A DNA stretch of 64,000 bases, taken from assembly GCF_001808555.1 (NCBI RefSeq), contig NZ_KV793752.1, forward strand, positions 2,474 to 66,473, written 5' to 3'. Below are positions 54,028 through 63,857 of the stretch, piece after piece. The notes beneath the pieces are model-generated. The model saw only the letters and a program-made list of their open reading frames with translations, was not told the origin of the DNA and did no database searches. Position 1 is the first letter of the stretch, and each line of letters starts with the position of its first letter. The position numbers and the translations under genes are program-made. This DNA is from Porphyromonas sp. HMSC065F10 (GTDB taxonomy: Bacteria; Bacteroidota; Bacteroidia; Bacteroidales; Porphyromonadaceae).

Positions 54028-55110
54028 ATGAAAAAGAAAGGTAAGCTCATCTTACAGGACGGCACCTGCTACGAGGGGACACTCTTTGGTGCCACCGATA
54101 AGAGTGTCAGCGGAGAGGTTGTCTTTAATACCAGTATGACCGGCTACCCTGAGGCCCTGACGGATCCCTCATATATGGGTCAGATGCTTGTCTGCACATA
54201 CCCCATCATAGGCAATTACGGATTCCCTCCGGAGGATGTAGATCCCGCCACCAATCTGGCTCTCTACCTCGAGAGCCGGGAACTCCATCCGCTCGCACTC
54301 ATCGTCCACGACTATACCGATGACTACTCTCACTGGAATGCCGCAGAGTCTCTTTCTGATGCTCTCAAGCGCCATGGTGTGGTCGGACTCTCCGGTATCG
54401 ACACGCGGGAGCTTACCAAGGATATCCGTGACCATGGCCCGCTTATCGGTAAGTTGGTGGTGGACGACCAGGATATAGACTTCTTCCAGACCGACGAGGT
54501 CAACCTCGTTGCTGAGGTCTCTACTCCTGAGGTGATCCACCTACCCAAGAGTGGTGCCAAGCGAGTGGTCCTCGTGGACTGTGGTGCTAAGGAGAATATT
54601 GTCCGGATGCTCCTTGACCGCAACGTTGACCTCACGATCGTTCCTTGGGACTACGACTTTACCGGGATGGACTATGATGGTCTTTTCATCAGTAACGGAC
54701 CGGGTAACCCGATGCAGTGCACCGCCCTCATTGACCATGTACGACAGGTCATTGAGAGCGGTGCAAAGCCTATAGGGGGGATCTGTATGGGAAATCAGAT
54801 CATGGCTCTTGCCATTGGTGCCAAGGTGAAAAAAATGAAGTTTGGTCACCGCTCAGCCAATCAGCCGGTACGTCTCTGTGGCACAGATAAGTGCTTTATC
54901 ACCAGCCAAAATCACGGATTTGCCGTTGATAGTGACACGCTCCCTGCCGGCTGGCGTCCCTACTTTGAGAATCTCAATGATGGCTCCAACGAAGGTATCA
55001 TCCACGAGTCCGGGAGGTACTTCGCAGTCCAGTTCCACCCCGAGTGCCACGGAGGCCCGATGGATACCGAATTCTTTTTTGATGACTTTATTAAGCTCCT
55101 AAACTCGTGA
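54028..55110 (+). CDS. carA: carbamoyl-phosphate synthase small subunit
   Basis: Glutaminase subunit supplying ammonia to CarB for pyrimidine (and arginine) precursors. The 360 residues show an N-terminal CarA domain (LILQDGTCYEGTLFGATDKSVSGEVVFNTSMTGY) and a class I amidotransferase domain with nucleophile Cys in GGICMGNQIMALA, and His/Glu in FHPECHGGP. The usual His after GICLG is Asn here (GICMGNQ), as I recall for Bacteroides. Its TGA overlaps the carB GTG start by 4 bp. Confidence 0.95.
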   Translation: MKKKGKLILQDGTCYEGTLFGATDKSVSGEVVFNTSMTGYPEALTDPSYMGQMLVCTYPIIGNYGFPPEDVDPATNLALYLESRELHPLALIVHDYTDDYSHWNAAESLSDALKRHGVVGLSGIDTRELTKDIRDHGPLIGKLVVDDQDIDFFQTDEVNLVAEVSTPEVIHLPKSGAKRVVLVDCGAKENIVRMLLDRNVDLTIVPWDYDFTGMDYDGLFISNGPGNPMQCTALIDHVRQVIESGAKPIGGICMGNQIMALAIGAKVKKMKFGHRSANQPVRLCGTDKCFITSQNHGFAVDSDTLPAGWRPYFENLNDGSNEGIIHESGRYFAVQFHPECHGGPMDTEFFFDDFIKLLNS

Positions 55111-58100
55111 ACGTAAAGAAATACAAGAAGATCCTCCTCCTCGGGTCCGGTGCCCTCAAGATCGGGGAGGCGGGCGAATTTGATTACTCAGGATCTCAAG
55201 CCCTGAAGGCTCTCAAGGAAGAGGGAATCCATACCGTCCTCGTCAACCCCAATATAGCCACGGTGCAGACATCGGAGGGTATTGCTGATACGATTTACTT
55301 CCTCCCCGTCACTCCGTACTTCATTGAGCGAGTGATTAAGAAGGAGCGTCCCGATGGCATTATGCTCTCATTCGGTGGACAGACTGCACTCAACTGTGGT
55401 GTCGCCCTCTACGAGAAAGGGGTGCTCCGGGACTACAATATAGAGGTCCTCGGGACTCCCGTCCAGGCCATTATGGATACCGAGGATAGGGAGCTCTTCA
55501 GCGATCGTATGCACGAGATCGGGGTCCACACCATCTCCAGTGAGGCATGTGAGGATATAGAGCATGCCCGCGAGGCTGCTAAGAAGCTCGGCTATCCTGT
55601 CATCATCCGTGCGGCCTACGCCCTCGGTGGTATGGGGAGTGGCTTTTGCGACAACGAGGAGGAGCTAAATGCTCTCTGCGAGCGTGCTTTCTCCTTCTCT
55701 CCTCAGGTACTGGTCGAGAAGAGCCTTAAGGGGTGGAAGGAGATCGAGTACGAGGTTGTGCGCGATAAGTATGACAATTGCATAACGGTCTGCAATATGG
55801 AGAACTTCGACCCGCTCGGCATCCATACCGGTGAGAGTATCGTCGTTGCTCCCTCTCAGACCTTGACCAACTCAGAGTTTCAGAAGCTCCGCGACATCGC
55901 CATCCGTATCGTCCGCCACATAGGTATTGTGGGGGAGTGCAATGTCCAGTATGCCTTGGACACCCAGAGCGAGGATTATCGTGTCATTGAGGTCAATGCT
56001 CGTCTAAGCCGCTCCTCAGCACTCGCCTCCAAGGCCACCGGCTATCCGCTCGCCTTTGTGGCTGCCAAGCTCGGTATGGGATATGGTCTTCATGAGCTGA
56101 AGAATAGCGTTACTCAGACTACTTCTGCCTTCTTTGAGCCGGCACTCGATTACATCGTCTGCAAGATCCCCAGATGGGACCTCAGCAAGTTTGCCGGTGT
56201 ATCGCGTGAGATCGGCTCCAGCATGAAGTCTGTAGGTGAGATCATGGCCATCGGTCGCACCATCGAGGAAGCGATCCAGAAGGGGCTTCGGATGATCGGT
56301 CAGGGAATGCACGGCTTCGTCGAGAATAAGGAGCTGGTCATCCCGGACATAGACAAGTCCCTACGGGAGCCTACCGACAACCGCATTTTTGTCATCAGTA
56401 AGGCTTTCCGAGCAGGGTATACGATCGATCAGATCCACGATCTGACTAAGATCGACAAATTCTTCCTCCACAAACTGCACAATATCATCAATACGGCTGA
56501 GGAGCTGGAGACCCTGTCACAGATCAGCGACATCTCGCCTGAGCTGATGAGGAGGGCAAAGGTACAGGGCTTCTCCGACTTCCAGATCGCCCGCGCGGTG
56601 CTCAAGCACACGATCAAGGATATGGATGCGGCTCAGCTGGAGGTCCGAGAGCTTCGAAAGAGTATGGGTATCACCCCGGTGGTGCGCCAGATAGATACTC
56701 TTGCTGCAGAGTACCCTGCCAAGACCAATTACCTCTACCTGACCTACGATGGTCATCGTCACGATGTTTCCTTTGAGGATGGGGACAAGAGTGTGATCGT
56801 GCTTGGCTCAGGGGCATACCACATCGGTAGCTCGGTTGAGTTTGATTGGTGTGGCGTCTCTGCCCTCAATACGATCAAGGAGGAGGGCTACCACTCCATC
56901 ATGATCAATTACAACCCCGAGACCGTCAGCACCGACTACGACATGTCAGATAGGCTCTACTTTGATGAGCTGACTCTGGAGCGGGTACTTGACATCATTG
57001 ACCTGGAGCAGCCTTATGGCACGATCCTGTCGACCGGTGGTCAGATCCCCAACAACCTCGCTATGAGGCTCCACCGCTGTGGCTGCAAGGTCCTCGGCAC
57101 TCAGCCGGAGGATGTCGACCATGCGGAGGATAGATACAAGTTCTCCGAGATGTGCGACAGCTTGGGCATTGACCAGCCGGCGTGGAGCGAGCTGACCTCA
57201 TTTGACGATGTTAAGGATTTTGTTGATAAGGTTGGCTATCCGGTGTTGGTACGTCCCTCCTATGTCCTCAGTGGTGCAGCGATGAATGTCTGCTCCAATG
57301 AGGAGGAGCTTCAGCGCTTCCTCCGTCTCGCCTCGGATGTCTCCCAGGAGCACCCGGTGGTGATCTCCGACTTTATGGAGAATACGAAAGAGATCGAGAT
57401 GGATGCCGTTGCCGATAAGGGCGAGCTGGTTGCCTATGCGATCAGTGAGCATATCGAGTTCGCCGGTGTGCACTCCGGAGACGCCACTATCCAATTCCCC
57501 GGACAGAAGATCTACATTGAGACGGTGCGCCGCATCAAGCGCATCACCCGTCAGATCGCCAAGGCACTTAATATCTCCGGACCATTCAACGTGCAGTACC
57601 TTGCCCGTGGAAATGAGATCAAGGTGATTGAGTGCAATCTCCGGGCCTCGCGCTCTTTCCCCTTCGTCTCCAAGGTGCTCAAGATGAACCTTATCACTCT
57701 GGCAACGAAGATTATGCTTGGCAAGCCATATGACAAGCCTGAGAAGAGTGTCTTTGACCTCGACTATGTCGGTGTCAAGGCGTCTCAATTCTCTTTCTCT
57801 CGCCTTCAGAAGGCTGATCCTGTCTTGGGAGTGGATATGATGTCCACAGGAGAGGTAGGCTGTATCTCCTACAGTCCCTCTGAGGCGCTCCTTGAGTCGA
57901 TGCTTGCCGTAGGGCAAAAGATCCCTGAGAGAGGTGTGCTGATGTCCACGGGTGGAGCTAAGCAAAAGGTAGATCTCCTTGAGCCGGCTCGCTTGCTGAT
58001 CAAGCGCGGTCTCAAGATCTACGCTACCGAGGGTACCTGTCGCTTCCTTAACGAGAATGGTGTCCCTGCTGAGCTCTGCCACTGGCCTAGCGAGGAGGGT

Positions 58101-58334
58101 AAGGAACCCCAAGCCCTCGATCTGGTGCGAGATCACACGGTTGATCTGGTGGTGAATGTCAATAAAAACCTCACTCCGAGAGAGCTGACCAACGGCTACA
58201 AACTCCGTCGTGCTGCTATTGATCACAATATTTCCTTAGTGACCAACGCCCGTCTTGCTGCTTCCTTCATCGAGGCATTCTGTGCCAAGGATGTGGATGA
58301 CATTGAGATCATGAGCTGGGACGAATTCAAGTAA
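55107..58334 (+). CDS. carB: carbamoyl-phosphate synthase large subunit
   Basis: Synthesises carbamoyl phosphate from bicarbonate, ammonia and ATP. The 1075 residues have two homologous ATP-grasp halves (KILLLGSGALKIGEAGEFDYSGSQALKAL; VIVLGSGAYHIGSSVEFDWCGVSAL) and a C-terminal MGS-type allosteric domain (RGLKIYATEGTCRFLNENG). The start is GTG at 55107, overlapping carA, which indicates translational coupling. A hairpin terminator follows. Confidence 0.96.
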   Translation: MNVKKYKKILLLGSGALKIGEAGEFDYSGSQALKALKEEGIHTVLVNPNIATVQTSEGIADTIYFLPVTPYFIERVIKKERPDGIMLSFGGQTALNCGVALYEKGVLRDYNIEVLGTPVQAIMDTEDRELFSDRMHEIGVHTISSEACEDIEHAREAAKKLGYPVIIRAAYALGGMGSGFCDNEEELNALCERAFSFSPQVLVEKSLKGWKEIEYEVVRDKYDNCITVCNMENFDPLGIHTGESIVVAPSQTLTNSEFQKLRDIAIRIVRHIGIVGECNVQYALDTQSEDYRVIEVNARLSRSSALASKATGYPLAFVAAKLGMGYGLHELKNSVTQTTSAFFEPALDYIVCKIPRWDLSKFAGVSREIGSSMKSVGEIMAIGRTIEEAIQKGLRMIGQGMHGFVENKELVIPDIDKSLREPTDNRIFVISKAFRAGYTIDQIHDLTKIDKFFLHKLHNIINTAEELETLSQISDISPELMRRAKVQGFSDFQIARAVLKHTIKDMDAAQLEVRELRKSMGITPVVRQIDTLAAEYPAKTNYLYLTYDGHRHDVSFEDGDKSVIVLGSGAYHIGSSVEFDWCGVSALNTIKEEGYHSIMINYNPETVSTDYDMSDRLYFDELTLERVLDIIDLEQPYGTILSTGGQIPNNLAMRLHRCGCKVLGTQPEDVDHAEDRYKFSEMCDSLGIDQPAWSELTSFDDVKDFVDKVGYPVLVRPSYVLSGAAMNVCSNEEELQRFLRLASDVSQEHPVVISDFMENTKEIEMDAVADKGELVAYAISEHIEFAGVHSGDATIQFPGQKIYIETVRRIKRITRQIAKALNISGPFNVQYLARGNEIKVIECNLRASRSFPFVSKVLKMNLITLATKIMLGKPYDKPEKSVFDLDYVGVKASQFSFSRLQKADPVLGVDMMSTGEVGCISYSPSEALLESMLAVGQKIPERGVLMSTGGAKQKVDLLEPARLLIKRGLKIYATEGTCRFLNENGVPAELCHWPSEEGKEPQALDLVRDHTVDLVVNVNKNLTPRELTNGYKLRRAAIDHNISLVTNARLAASFIEAFCAKDVDDIEIMSWDEFK

Positions 58335-58356
58335 CTCAAGGTCACGAATACTGCTT

Positions 58357-58392
58357 GCAAAGGGCATCTAATCGCTGATTAGTGCCCTTTGC
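58357..58392 (+). terminator. terminator after carB
   Basis: GCAAAGGGCA pairs with TGCCCTTTGC; an inner CTAATC/GATTAG stem continues it. The T tract is weak. Confidence 0.7.
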
Positions 58393-58492
58393 TTCGTATG
58401 GAGACGGAGGTAATAAAAGAGTAAATTAAATGCAACAGGGTTGTATTGATGAAATAATTCGCTAAATCCTTGGTTAAGCTACTATTTTAGAT

Positions 58493-58500
58493 TATCTTTG
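58493..58500 (+). promoter_or_regulatory. pckA promoter, TATCTTTG with -33 TTG
   Basis: TTG (58470-58472), 20 bp, TATCTTTG. The leader of about 95 nt can form a GGGG/CCCC-closed stem near 58512-58545. Confidence 0.65.
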
Positions 58501-58603
58501 TCGTGCAATAAGGGGATGCGAGTGGAGTGCCGGTTGCTCCCCCTACTGCTACCAATAGAGTGTAAGAAAGAAGATAAACTTTATACGAACACAACATTAA
58601 ATT

Positions 58604-60211
58604 ATGGCAAACATCGACTTAAGCAAGTACGGCATCAAGGGTGTCAAGGAGATCATCCACAACCCATCATATGACCGTCTCTTCAAGGATGAGACTGATC
58701 CGTCTCTCGAGGGTTACGAGAAGGGACAGGTGAGCGAGCTGGGCGCTGTCAACGTAATGACAGGCATCTACACCGGTCGCTCTCCTAAGGATAAGTTCTT
58801 CGTCGTAGACGAGACCTCCAAGGATACCATCTGGTGGGACAGCGAGGAGTATCATAACGACAACCACCCCTGCTCCAAGGAGACTTGGGATGTAGTGCGC
58901 AAGCTTGCCACCGATGAGCTCTCAGACAAGAAGCTCTACATCGTGGACGCTTTCTGCGGTGCCAATGAGGACACCCGCGTCAAGATCCGCTTCATCGTCG
59001 AGGTGGCTTGGCAGGCACACTTTGTCACCAATATGTTCATCCGTCCCTCCAAGGAGGAGCTTGAGAACTTTGGTGAGCCGGACTTCGTAGTCTACAATGC
59101 ATCCAAGGCAAAGGTGGACAACTGGAAGGAGCTCGGTCTCCACTCTGAGACTGCTGTTGTCTTCAACCTCACCAGCCGCGAGCAGGTGATCCTCAACACC
59201 TGGTATGGTGGTGAGATGAAGAAGGGGATGTTCAGCTACATGAATTACCTCAACCCCCGTCGTGGCATGGCCTCGATGCACTCCTCTGCCAACACCGATA
59301 TGAATGGCGAGCATACCGCCATCTTCTTTGGTCTCTCCGGTACCGGTAAGACCACCCTCTCCGCTGACCCCAAGCGTCTCCTGATCGGTGACGATGAGCA
59401 CGGATGGGATGACGATGGTGTCTTCAATTACGAGGGTGGCTGCTACGCTAAGGTGATCAACCTGAGCAAGGAGGGTGAGCCTGCCATCTATGGCGCCATC
59501 CGTCGTGATGCACTCCTCGAGAACGTCGCTGTAGACAAGGAGGGTAAGATCGACTTCGCAGACAAGTCTGTCACTGAGAACACTCGTGTCTCTTACCCGA
59601 TCTACCACATCGACAACATTGTAAAGCCGATCTCCAAGGCCGGTCACGCTGAGCGCGTTATCTTCCTGACCGCTGACGCCTTTGGTGTACTGCCTCCTGT
59701 ATCTCTCCTTGATGACGCTCAGACTCAGTACTACTTCCTCAGCGGATTTACCGCTAAGCTCGCAGGTACAGAGCGCGGCATCACCGAGCCTACCCCCACC
59801 TTCTCTGCATGCTTCGGTGCAGCCTTCCTGACTCTGCACCCCACCAAGTACGCTCAGGAGCTGGTCAAGAAGATGAAGGCTCACAATACCAAGGCCTATC
59901 TCGTCAATACGGGATGGAATGGTACCGGTAAGCGTATCTCTCTGAAGCAGACCCGTGCAATGGTAGACGCTATCCTTGATGGCTCTATTGAGAATGCACC
60001 CACGAAGAAGATCCCTTACTTCAATCTCACGATCCCCACAGAGCTGCCCAACGTAGACTCTAATATCCTCGATCCTCGCAGCACCTACGATAGTGAGGCT
60101 GCATGGGAGGAGAAGGCTAAGGACCTCGCTGCTCGCTTCATCAAGAACTTCAAGAAGTTTGAGACCAACGACCACGGTAAGTCTCTCGTACCTGCCGGTC
60201 CTCAGCTCTAA
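58604..60211 (+). CDS. pckA: phosphoenolpyruvate carboxykinase (ATP)
   Basis: Interconverts oxaloacetate and PEP with ATP/ADP; in succinate-producing anaerobes it often fixes CO2. The 535 residues contain [14 protein letters not shown], the kinase P-loop [26 protein letters not shown], and the C-terminal [23 protein letters not shown]. Codon use is strongly biased, as expected of a highly expressed gene; this also produces a 453-codon open shadow frame on the opposite strand. Monocistronic with its own promoter and terminator. Confidence 0.97.
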   Translation: MANIDLSKYGIKGVKEIIHNPSYDRLFKDETDPSLEGYEKGQVSELGAVNVMTGIYTGRSPKDKFFVVDETSKDTIWWDSEEYHNDNHPCSKETWDVVRKLATDELSDKKLYIVDAFCGANEDTRVKIRFIVEVAWQAHFVTNMFIRPSKEELENFGEPDFVVYNASKAKVDNWKELGLHSETAVVFNLTSREQVILNTWYGGEMKKGMFSYMNYLNPRRGMASMHSSANTDMNGEHTAIFFGLSGTGKTTLSADPKRLLIGDDEHGWDDDGVFNYEGGCYAKVINLSKEGEPAIYGAIRRDALLENVAVDKEGKIDFADKSVTENTRVSYPIYHIDNIVKPISKAGHAERVIFLTADAFGVLPPVSLLDDAQTQYYFLSGFTAKLAGTERGITEPTPTFSACFGAAFLTLHPTKYAQELVKKMKAHNTKAYLVNTGWNGTGKRISLKQTRAMVDAILDGSIENAPTKKIPYFNLTIPTELPNVDSNILDPRSTYDSEAAWEEKAKDLAARFIKNFKKFETNDHGKSLVPAGPQL

Positions 60212-60267
60212 GCAGCATGCATCAATAGCCTGAGACGCTACATTGTTCCGTCTCTCGCCTAAGTACT

Positions 60268-60310
60268 GAGATCCCAGCACCATATATCGGTGCCGGGATC
60301 TCTTTTTTTT
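60268..60310 (+). terminator. terminator after pckA
   Basis: GAGATCCCAGCACC pairs with GGTGCCGGGATCTC (one mismatch), followed by eight T. Confidence 0.95.
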
Positions 60311-60457
60311 ACCCTTGTGTCCTGTGTATACGCAGTGTTATTACGATCTCATGCTGTGCCATTATCGTGGAGAGAGAGGGTGGGGAGCAGGTGAGTGAAA
60401 TCGGGAGGTCTCGAGTAAAATAGACTGCTTGGGGCTTGAAGTGTGAGGAAAAAAGTG

Positions 60458-60465
60458 TACCTTTG
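60458..60465 (+). promoter_or_regulatory. tRNA-Pro promoter, TACCTTTG with -33 TTG
   Basis: TTG (60436-60438), 19 bp, TACCTTTG, 17 bp before the tRNA. Confidence 0.65.
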
Positions 60466-60481
60466 CCACCACTTAAGAGTA

Positions 60482-60554
60482 CGGGATGTAGCACAGTTGG
60501 TAGCGCGCCACGTTCGGGACGTGGAGGTCGACAGTTCGAGTCTGTTCATCCCGA
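60482..60554 (+). tRNA. tRNA-Pro (CGG)
   Basis: Seventy-three nucleotides folding as a cloverleaf: acceptor CGGGATG/CATCCCG with the C1-G72 pair typical of tRNA-Pro, anticodon stem CCACG/CGTGG around TTCGGGA (anticodon CGG), T arm GACAG-TTCGAGT-CTGTT. CCA is not encoded. Confidence 0.96.
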
Positions 60555-60565
60555 CAGATTTCTTG

Positions 60566-60608
60566 GTCGAGAAAGTATGTCCGCATACTTTCTCGACTAT
60601 TGTTTTCC
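60566..60608 (+). terminator. terminator of tRNA-Pro
   Basis: GTCGAGAAAGTATG pairs perfectly with CATACTTTCTCGAC around TCCG, followed by TATTGTTTT. Confidence 0.9.
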
Positions 60609-60633
60609 TTACCATATCCCGTTAGAGAGAAAT

Positions 60634-60692
60634 CTAATACCGATATTAGGTTCTCTAATATCGGTATTAGACTTCTCTAATATCGGTATTAG
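60634..60692. repeat. three-unit palindrome array
   Basis: Units CTAATACCGATATTAG (60634-60649), CTAATATCGGTATTAG (60655-60670) and the same again (60677-60692). Spacers are 5 and 6 bp, so the first step is 21 bp and the second 22 bp. It lies between tRNA-Pro and sdaA. Confidence 0.85.
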
Positions 60693-60873
60693 TGATGAGG
60701 GTAAGCTTGGATAGGTGAGGCAGGTGCTCCGCTAACCTTCTCCTTATTGACAGTCAGTTGATTAGTGCTGTAAATGCCAGGCTGCTATTCGGAGACTATA
60801 TCACCGGGGTCGGACTTCGTAAGAATGCTGCGATTACGTTTCACAGCTGATCCGTTAAGTCGTTTAATTGGGC
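60693..60873. other. spacer upstream of sdaA, nothing recognised
   Basis: About 180 bp after the palindrome array and before the sdaA -7 box, with no ORF, RNA or clear hairpin. Confidence 0.4.
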
Positions 60874-60881
60874 TATCTTTG
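60874..60881 (+). promoter_or_regulatory. -7 box TATCTTTG of sdaA
   Basis: TATCTTTG lies 47 bp before the sdaA ATG; no well-placed -33 TTG. Confidence 0.5.
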
Positions 60882-60928
60882 TAAGGTCATAGAGGGTGTA
60901 ATCCTTCTCTCATAAGCAACTATCACTC

Positions 60929-62224
60929 ATGGAGACAATTAAATCAATATATAAGATAGGTAAAGGCCCCTCGAGCAGCCATACAATGGGACCAAGACGG
61001 GCTGCGCTGATGTTCCTTGATCGTCTGAGTGGAGGTACGCCGGCGAGGTTCAGGGTCACTCTCTACGGCTCCCTTGCAGCCACCGGTAAGGGGCATATGA
61101 CAGATGTAGCCATCCTCGAGGTGCTGGAGCCCGTTGCCCCCACAGAGATCGTATGGGAGCCCCAGACGGTCAAGCGCTTCCATACGAATGGTATGTACTA
61201 TGAGGCGCTGGATAAGGAGGATAAGCTCATCGACTCGTGGACGGTCTACAGTGTCGGCGGTGGGGACCTGGCTAACGAGGAGTTTGATGAGAGTAGGGCG
61301 AGTGAGGTCTATCCTCACAACCGTATGACAGATATCCTGGCTTACTGCTTTGATGAGCACCTGTCGCTCTGGGAGTATGTGGAGCGCTTTGAGGACTCGT
61401 CGATATGGGATCACCTGGGGGAGGCTTGGCAGGTGATGCGATCCGCAGTAGAGCGAGGCCTTGACAACGACAGCATACTCCCCGGAGGACTCAATCTCCG
61501 CCGTAAGGCGGGCGAGTACTACGTACAGGCCAATAACTACAGCTACTCCACCAAGTCTCGCGGGCTGGTGTATGCCTACGCCTTGGCGGCAAGTGAGGAG
61601 AATGCGGGTGGTGGTCAGGTCTGCACCGGTCCCACCTGTGGCTCATCGGGGGTGATGCCGGGAGTACTCTATCACCTCAAGGTATCCAAGGAGATACCGG
61701 ACAAGATGATCCTGCGGGCTATGGCTACGGCGGGACTCTTCGGTGCCATCTGTCGCACGAATGCCTCTATCTCCGGAGCTGAGGTGGGATGCCAAGGTGA
61801 GGTCGGCGTTGCCTGCTCGATGGCTGCTGCCGCTGCCAATCAGCTCTTTGGAGGCAGTCTTAATCAGGTGGAGTATGCAGCCGAGATGGGACTCGAGCAC
61901 CACTTGGGACTGACCTGTGATCCCATCTGCGGTCTCGTGCAGATCCCCTGCATTGAGCGTAACGCCTTTGCGGCGGCAAGAGCACTGGATGCCAATGTCT
62001 ACGCTTCGTTTTCCAATGGATTTCACCGAGTCTCTTTTGACCAAGTGGTCGAGGTGATGCGACAGACGGGTCACGACCTCCCGAGCCTCTACAAGGAGAC
62101 CTCCACCGGTGGTCTGGCTACCAGCTACAGGACCCCCATTGCTCGTCTCGGCAAGGAGATATCGTACAATCGAGAGGAGGCAGAGAAGTCAGAGGAGGGC
62201 CCAAAGTTGTCCTTTTTTATGTAA
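60929..62224 (+). CDS. sdaA: L-serine ammonia-lyase (iron-sulfur type)
   Basis: Deaminates serine to pyruvate. The 431-residue single-chain form has the N-terminal beta domain (YKIGKGPSSSHTMGPRRAAL) and the C-terminal alpha domain with Cys candidates for the [4Fe-4S] cluster in GPTCGSSGVMPG, GCQGEVGVACSMA and LTCDPICGLVQIPCIERN. Serine is a common carbon and nitrogen source for asaccharolytic anaerobes. It is followed by purH after 39 bp. Confidence 0.94.
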   Translation: METIKSIYKIGKGPSSSHTMGPRRAALMFLDRLSGGTPARFRVTLYGSLAATGKGHMTDVAILEVLEPVAPTEIVWEPQTVKRFHTNGMYYEALDKEDKLIDSWTVYSVGGGDLANEEFDESRASEVYPHNRMTDILAYCFDEHLSLWEYVERFEDSSIWDHLGEAWQVMRSAVERGLDNDSILPGGLNLRRKAGEYYVQANNYSYSTKSRGLVYAYALAASEENAGGGQVCTGPTCGSSGVMPGVLYHLKVSKEIPDKMILRAMATAGLFGAICRTNASISGAEVGCQGEVGVACSMAAAAANQLFGGSLNQVEYAAEMGLEHHLGLTCDPICGLVQIPCIERNAFAAARALDANVYASFSNGFHRVSFDQVVEVMRQTGHDLPSLYKETSTGGLATSYRTPIARLGKEISYNREEAEKSEEGPKLSFFM

Positions 62225-62263
62225 GTTTGTCTGCTTCTGAGAAAGAATAATCACTATCCACAT

Positions 62264-63838
62264 ATGACGAGATCAGCAGAGAGTCGCAAGCCTATCCGCA
62301 GAGCGCTTGTATCGGTATACCATAAAGAGGGGCTGGAGAAGCTCCTGAGACAACTAGGGCAGAGTGGAGTGGAGATCCTCTCCACGGGTGGCACCTATGA
62401 CTATGTCACCAGCCTTGACCTTCCCTGTACTAAGGTGGAGGATCGTACCGGTCTTCCCTCCATCCTGGGCGGGAGAGTTAAGACCCTCCATCCGGTGGTC
62501 TTTGGCGGGATCCTTACTCGCCGAGGTAACGAGCAGGATGATAAGGACTGCCGTCGCTTTGACATTGATCCGATAGACCTTGTGATCGTCGATCTCTACC
62601 CCTTTGAGGCTACTGTTGCCTCCGGGGCTTCCCATGAGGATATCATAGAGAAGATTGATATCGGCGGTATCTCTCTGATCCGTGCAGCCGCCAAGAATTA
62701 CTCCGACGTGGTGATCATCCCCTCTGCTAAGTATTACGATGAGCTCACTGCCATGCTCGATGAGCAGGCCGGTGAGACGACGCTGGAGCAGAGGCGACAC
62801 TTTGCACGCGCTGCCTTTGAGGTCTCCTCATCCTACGACACTGCGATCCATAATTACTTCCTCTCTATAGACGATCCGGCAGACGAGTCGGAGGATCTGT
62901 TCCCCGAGGAGCGTTTCGCTCTCTCTATGGAGGGATGTCAGCCTATGAGGTATGGTGAAAACCCTCATCAGCGGGCTGCTTACTATGGTAAGGGCTTTGA
63001 GGAGCGCTTTGACTACCTCCACGGCAAGCAGATTAGCTACAATAACCTGCTGGATGTGGATGCTGCAGTGCATATGATCGAGGAGATGGACGAGCCTGCG
63101 TGCGGTATTGTCAAGCACAATACTCCCTGTGGGCTGGCAGTCCGTGAGACCATACGCGATGCCTATATGGCTGCTCTTGCGTGTGACACGGAATCGGCCT
63201 TTGGCGGCATCGTAGTACTCAACAGACCGGTCGATATGGAGACTGCGGAGGAGCTGCATAAGCTCTTCATTGAGGTCCTTATAGCTCCCGAGTATAGCAA
63301 GGAGGCACTGGAGCTGCTGACACAAAAGAAAAACAGGATCATCCTGAGAGACAAGATCGGCAAGGATAAGTATCCTCTCCAGTACCGATCTGCCCTCGGT
63401 GGTGTGCTGGTGCAGGAGCGTGATACACTTGTGGATCAGGCTAAGGATCTCACGGTGGTCACTCACTTGACTCCCACGGAGAGTGAGACGAGTGATCTAC
63501 TCTTTGCGATGCAAGCGGTAAAGTACTGCAAGAGTAACGCTATAGTCCTCGCCAAGGATCGTCAGATCTTGGGTGCCGGCTACGGTCAGACCTCTCGGGT
63601 GGAGGCGCTGAGACAGGCGATCAGCAAGGCAGCTGCGATGGGCTTCTCTCTCGAGGGATCCGTCATGGCTTCTGATGCATTCTTCCCCTTCCCCGACTGT
63701 GTAGAGATAGCTCATGAGGCGGGCGTGGTGTCCGTCATCCAGCCGGGCGGATCTATACGCGACCAGGAGAGCATAAGCTATTGCGATGAGCATGGTATGT
63801 CCATGGTGACCACCGGTCATCGCCACTTTAGACACTAA
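62264..63838 (+). CDS. purH: bifunctional AICAR formyltransferase/IMP cyclohydrolase
   Basis: Last two steps of IMP synthesis. The 524 residues have an N-terminal MGS-like IMP cyclohydrolase (VSVYHKEGLEKLLRQL, STGGTYDYV, GGRVKTLHP) and a C-terminal transformylase (YGENPHQRAAYY, VKHNTPCGLAV, SAFGGIVVLNRPVD, QPGGSIRDQESI ending GHRHFRH). A T-run 19 bp before mreB lacks a stem, so read-through into mreB is possible. Confidence 0.96.
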   Translation: MTRSAESRKPIRRALVSVYHKEGLEKLLRQLGQSGVEILSTGGTYDYVTSLDLPCTKVEDRTGLPSILGGRVKTLHPVVFGGILTRRGNEQDDKDCRRFDIDPIDLVIVDLYPFEATVASGASHEDIIEKIDIGGISLIRAAAKNYSDVVIIPSAKYYDELTAMLDEQAGETTLEQRRHFARAAFEVSSSYDTAIHNYFLSIDDPADESEDLFPEERFALSMEGCQPMRYGENPHQRAAYYGKGFEERFDYLHGKQISYNNLLDVDAAVHMIEEMDEPACGIVKHNTPCGLAVRETIRDAYMAALACDTESAFGGIVVLNRPVDMETAEELHKLFIEVLIAPEYSKEALELLTQKKNRIILRDKIGKDKYPLQYRSALGGVLVQERDTLVDQAKDLTVVTHLTPTESETSDLLFAMQAVKYCKSNAIVLAKDRQILGAGYGQTSRVEALRQAISKAAAMGFSLEGSVMASDAFFPFPDCVEIAHEAGVVSVIQPGGSIRDQESISYCDEHGMSMVTTGHRHFRH

Positions 63839-63857
63839 CTTTTTTACTAGATACAGG

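Noticed and set aside
57198-58226. 342-codon frame opposite carB
   Set aside because: Antisense shadow of an unmistakable carB.
58922-60283. 453-codon frame on the minus strand opposite pckA
   Set aside because: Antisense shadow produced by the strong codon bias of pckA; no protein family signature.
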